Source: an uncultured Planctomycetaceae bacterium (lineage in GTDB: Bacteria; Planctomycetota; Planctomycetia; Planctomycetales; Planctomycetaceae). Taken from it: 64,000 bases of DNA. Positions 62,844 to 64,000 of the stretch are shown here, in pieces; the stretch's first letter is position 1; every line of letters begins with the position of its first letter. A program made the position numbers and the translations under genes. The stretch spans positions 434,001 to 498,000 of the forward strand of contig CALSLT010000017.1 of assembly GCA_943787265.1 (NCBI GenBank). The letters run 5' to 3'. The notes below the pieces were generated by a model. That model was given only the letters and a program-made list of their open reading frames with translations. It was not told the origin of the DNA and searched no databases.

Positions 62844-64000
62844 CTACGTCACCTGAAGTGAGCGTTCGCGCCAGAGGAAATTGTAGAGACCGTCGTGCGC
62901 GATCAGGTCCTGGTGTTTTCCCGATTCGACGAGATGACCGTCGTCCAGAACGGCGATCAGATCGGCGTCTCGAACGGTGGCAATGTTTCGTGACGTCACA
63001 ATGAACGTTCGCTTGTTGACTGGTTCGTGTCCATTGCCGAGGGACGCGGAGTTTCGCAGTCGTAGCAGAATTCGGCGTGCCTGATCAGGCGGCAAAGCCG
63101 AAAGGGAGTCGTCCATCACTAACAGTGGCGCATCCATCAGCGATGCTCGGGCTAACGAAAGTAGCTGCCCTTCTCCCGCGGAAAGTTGTGCGAAGCCGCT
63201 GCCGATTGGCGTGTCGTATCCGTAGGGCAGACGTTTGATAAATGACTCTGTTTCAGCCAGTTCAGCCGCCCCGGTGATTGACTTTGTGTCAGTGGGATCA
63301 ATTTCGGAGCCGAGCGAGATGTTCTCTGCGATTGTCAGACCGTCAACCAGGTCACGATCCTGAAGAAGCTGCGAGTCGCGAAACGGACGGCGACAATCGC
63401 CAGAGGTCAGCGTTTTACCGTCGACCAGGATCTGACCACTGGTCGGAGCAATCGATCCCTGCAGAATCCTGGCAAGCAAGGACTTCCCTGCTCCGCTGCG
63501 ACCGACGATGGCGACCGTCTGGCCTGCCTGGACGTCGAGATTGATTCCTGAGAGCACATTCGGTCCATCTGGCGAGAATCGGTAGCCGACATTCTCAAGC
63601 CGGATGTTCGACGGTGGTTCATTGTTTGCTCTCTCTGAATCTGCGTTAGCTGAGGCAGATCGATCGACGTCGCGGTTGCTGGCTGTCCCCGGCACGCGAT
63701 TCTGAATTGACATGAGCAATCGTCTGAGCATGGAGTCAGGTTTTGGAAGTTCCTCCAGCCGGGGCGTCGGCTCCAACTGAAGCAATCTTCCTGACCAGCC
63801 GTTTTCGAACTGTTGCCGAGTCAGCTTTAGCAGGCCTCGCTCCGGATCTCCGACGACAAATTCATTGCCAGCGGAGTCGACTCGATAAAGTACGATGAAA
63901 TGGCGGTCGTCCCAGTGAGCGATCGTGGGCAATCGAGTCTCCGCAATCTGATCGACCGTTGAACGAGTCGTTGTTGGCCGGAAGCCAATTTGTGCCGCGG
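62844..64000 (-). CDS. C39-peptidase-like domain fused directly to a degenerate ABC ATPase, 5' part outside the window
   Basis: The frame stays open to the right edge, so the N-terminus is missing. Read from the edge it starts AAQIGFRPTTT and runs into LPTIAHWDDRHFIVLYRV and VVGDPERG, the C-terminal half of a peptidase C39 domain, with His and Asp of the triad; the cysteine would lie beyond the edge. About 50 hydrophilic residues follow (63761-63612), with no membrane span. Then comes an ABC ATPase: Walker A GRSGAGKS, Q-loop, signature LSAGEGQ, Walker B LLVMDD in place of DE, and SRN in place of the switch histidine. The usual order is C39, membrane domain, ATPase. Here the membrane domain is absent. 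Confidence 0.85.
   Translation of the reverse strand, partial: AAQIGFRPTTTRSTVDQIAETRLPTIAHWDDRHFIVLYRVDSAGNEFVVGDPERGLLKLTRQQFENGWSGRLLQLEPTPRLEELPKPDSMLRRLLMSIQNRVPGTASNRDVDRSASANADSERANNEPPSNIRLENVGYRFSPDGPNVLSGINLDVQAGQTVAIVGRSGAGKSLLARILQGSIAPTSGQILVDGKTLTSGDCRRPFRDSQLLQDRDLVDGLTIAENISLGSEIDPTDTKSITGAAELAETESFIKRLPYGYDTPIGSGFAQLSAGEGQLLSLARASLMDAPLLVMDDSLSALPPDQARRILLRLRNSASLGNGHEPVNKRTFIVTSRNIATVRDADLIAVLDDGHLVESGKHQDLIAHDGLYNFLWRERSLQVT

Overview
The window is a stretch of planctomycete chromosome, most likely from the order Planctomycetales. Three kinds of gene point there: paralogous DUF1501 and PSCyt1/DUF1549/DUF1553 genes, secreted type I sulfatases with DUF1080 (3-keto-disaccharide hydrolase) proteins, and a serine/threonine kinase fused to WD40 repeats. 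The ribosomal protein L17 also carries insertions not seen in the bacterial consensus. No tRNA, rRNA, CRISPR array, insertion sequence or prophage was recognised. Most genes stand alone or in short runs, as is usual in this phylum. All assignments come from reading motifs in the sequence; no database search was run.

Layout. 1-2734: end of the ribosomal protein/alpha operon (rpmJ end, rpsM, rpsK, rpoA, rplQ) closed by a terminator. 2804-11725: sulfatase, metallophosphoesterase, zinc-ribbon/kinase/WD40 protein, SulP anion transporter, PH-domain protein. 11991-15150: small membrane protein, an ankyrin-repeat protein ending in a barstar domain, and an orphan NuoM-like membrane protein that has lost pump residues. 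15427-20766: a PSCyt1/DUF1549/LamG/DUF1553 gene and a DUF1501 gene, separated by an opposite-strand gene. 20934-29602: glycine-rich small protein, histidine kinase, rhaB, ftsY, two DUF1080 proteins, a 29-residue very basic protein, a response regulator and an FHA protein. 29674-34646 (minus strand): hypothetical, rimO, gyrA. 35022-43231: DUF3500 protein, second sulfatase, O-antigen-ligase/TPR protein, STAS protein, HtrA-like protease paired with an unknown protein. 44004-53350: PHP protein, two DUF1501 proteins, repeat-rich lipoprotein, pilin-like protein, amidase, DUF2461 protein. 53569-64000: membrane spermidine-synthase-like protein, then a minus-strand run of hemL, a CNT nucleoside transporter, a membrane protein, an enoyl-CoA hydratase, an acyl-CoA synthetase and a partial C39-peptidase/ABC ATPase fusion.

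How it fits together. The housekeeping genes (ribosome, RNA polymerase alpha, FtsY, GyrA, RimO, HemL) are interspersed with accessory genes. The sulfatases, rhamnulokinase and DUF1080 proteins suit growth on sulfated, rhamnose- or fucose-containing algal polysaccharides. Signalling genes (kinase/WD40, histidine kinase, response regulator, FHA, STAS) are scattered rather than clustered.

Most unusual features: (1) the C39-peptidase/ABC-ATPase fusion at the right edge has no membrane domain and a degenerate nucleotide-binding site; (2) the ankyrin-barstar fusion keeps both barnase-contacting aspartates; (3) the orphan NuoM-like protein lacks proton-pumping residues; (4) a 29-residue arginine/lysine-rich protein has a good ribosome-binding site; (5) at least seven dispersed inverted-repeat elements of several sequence families sit between genes, one of which acts as the likely gyrA terminator.
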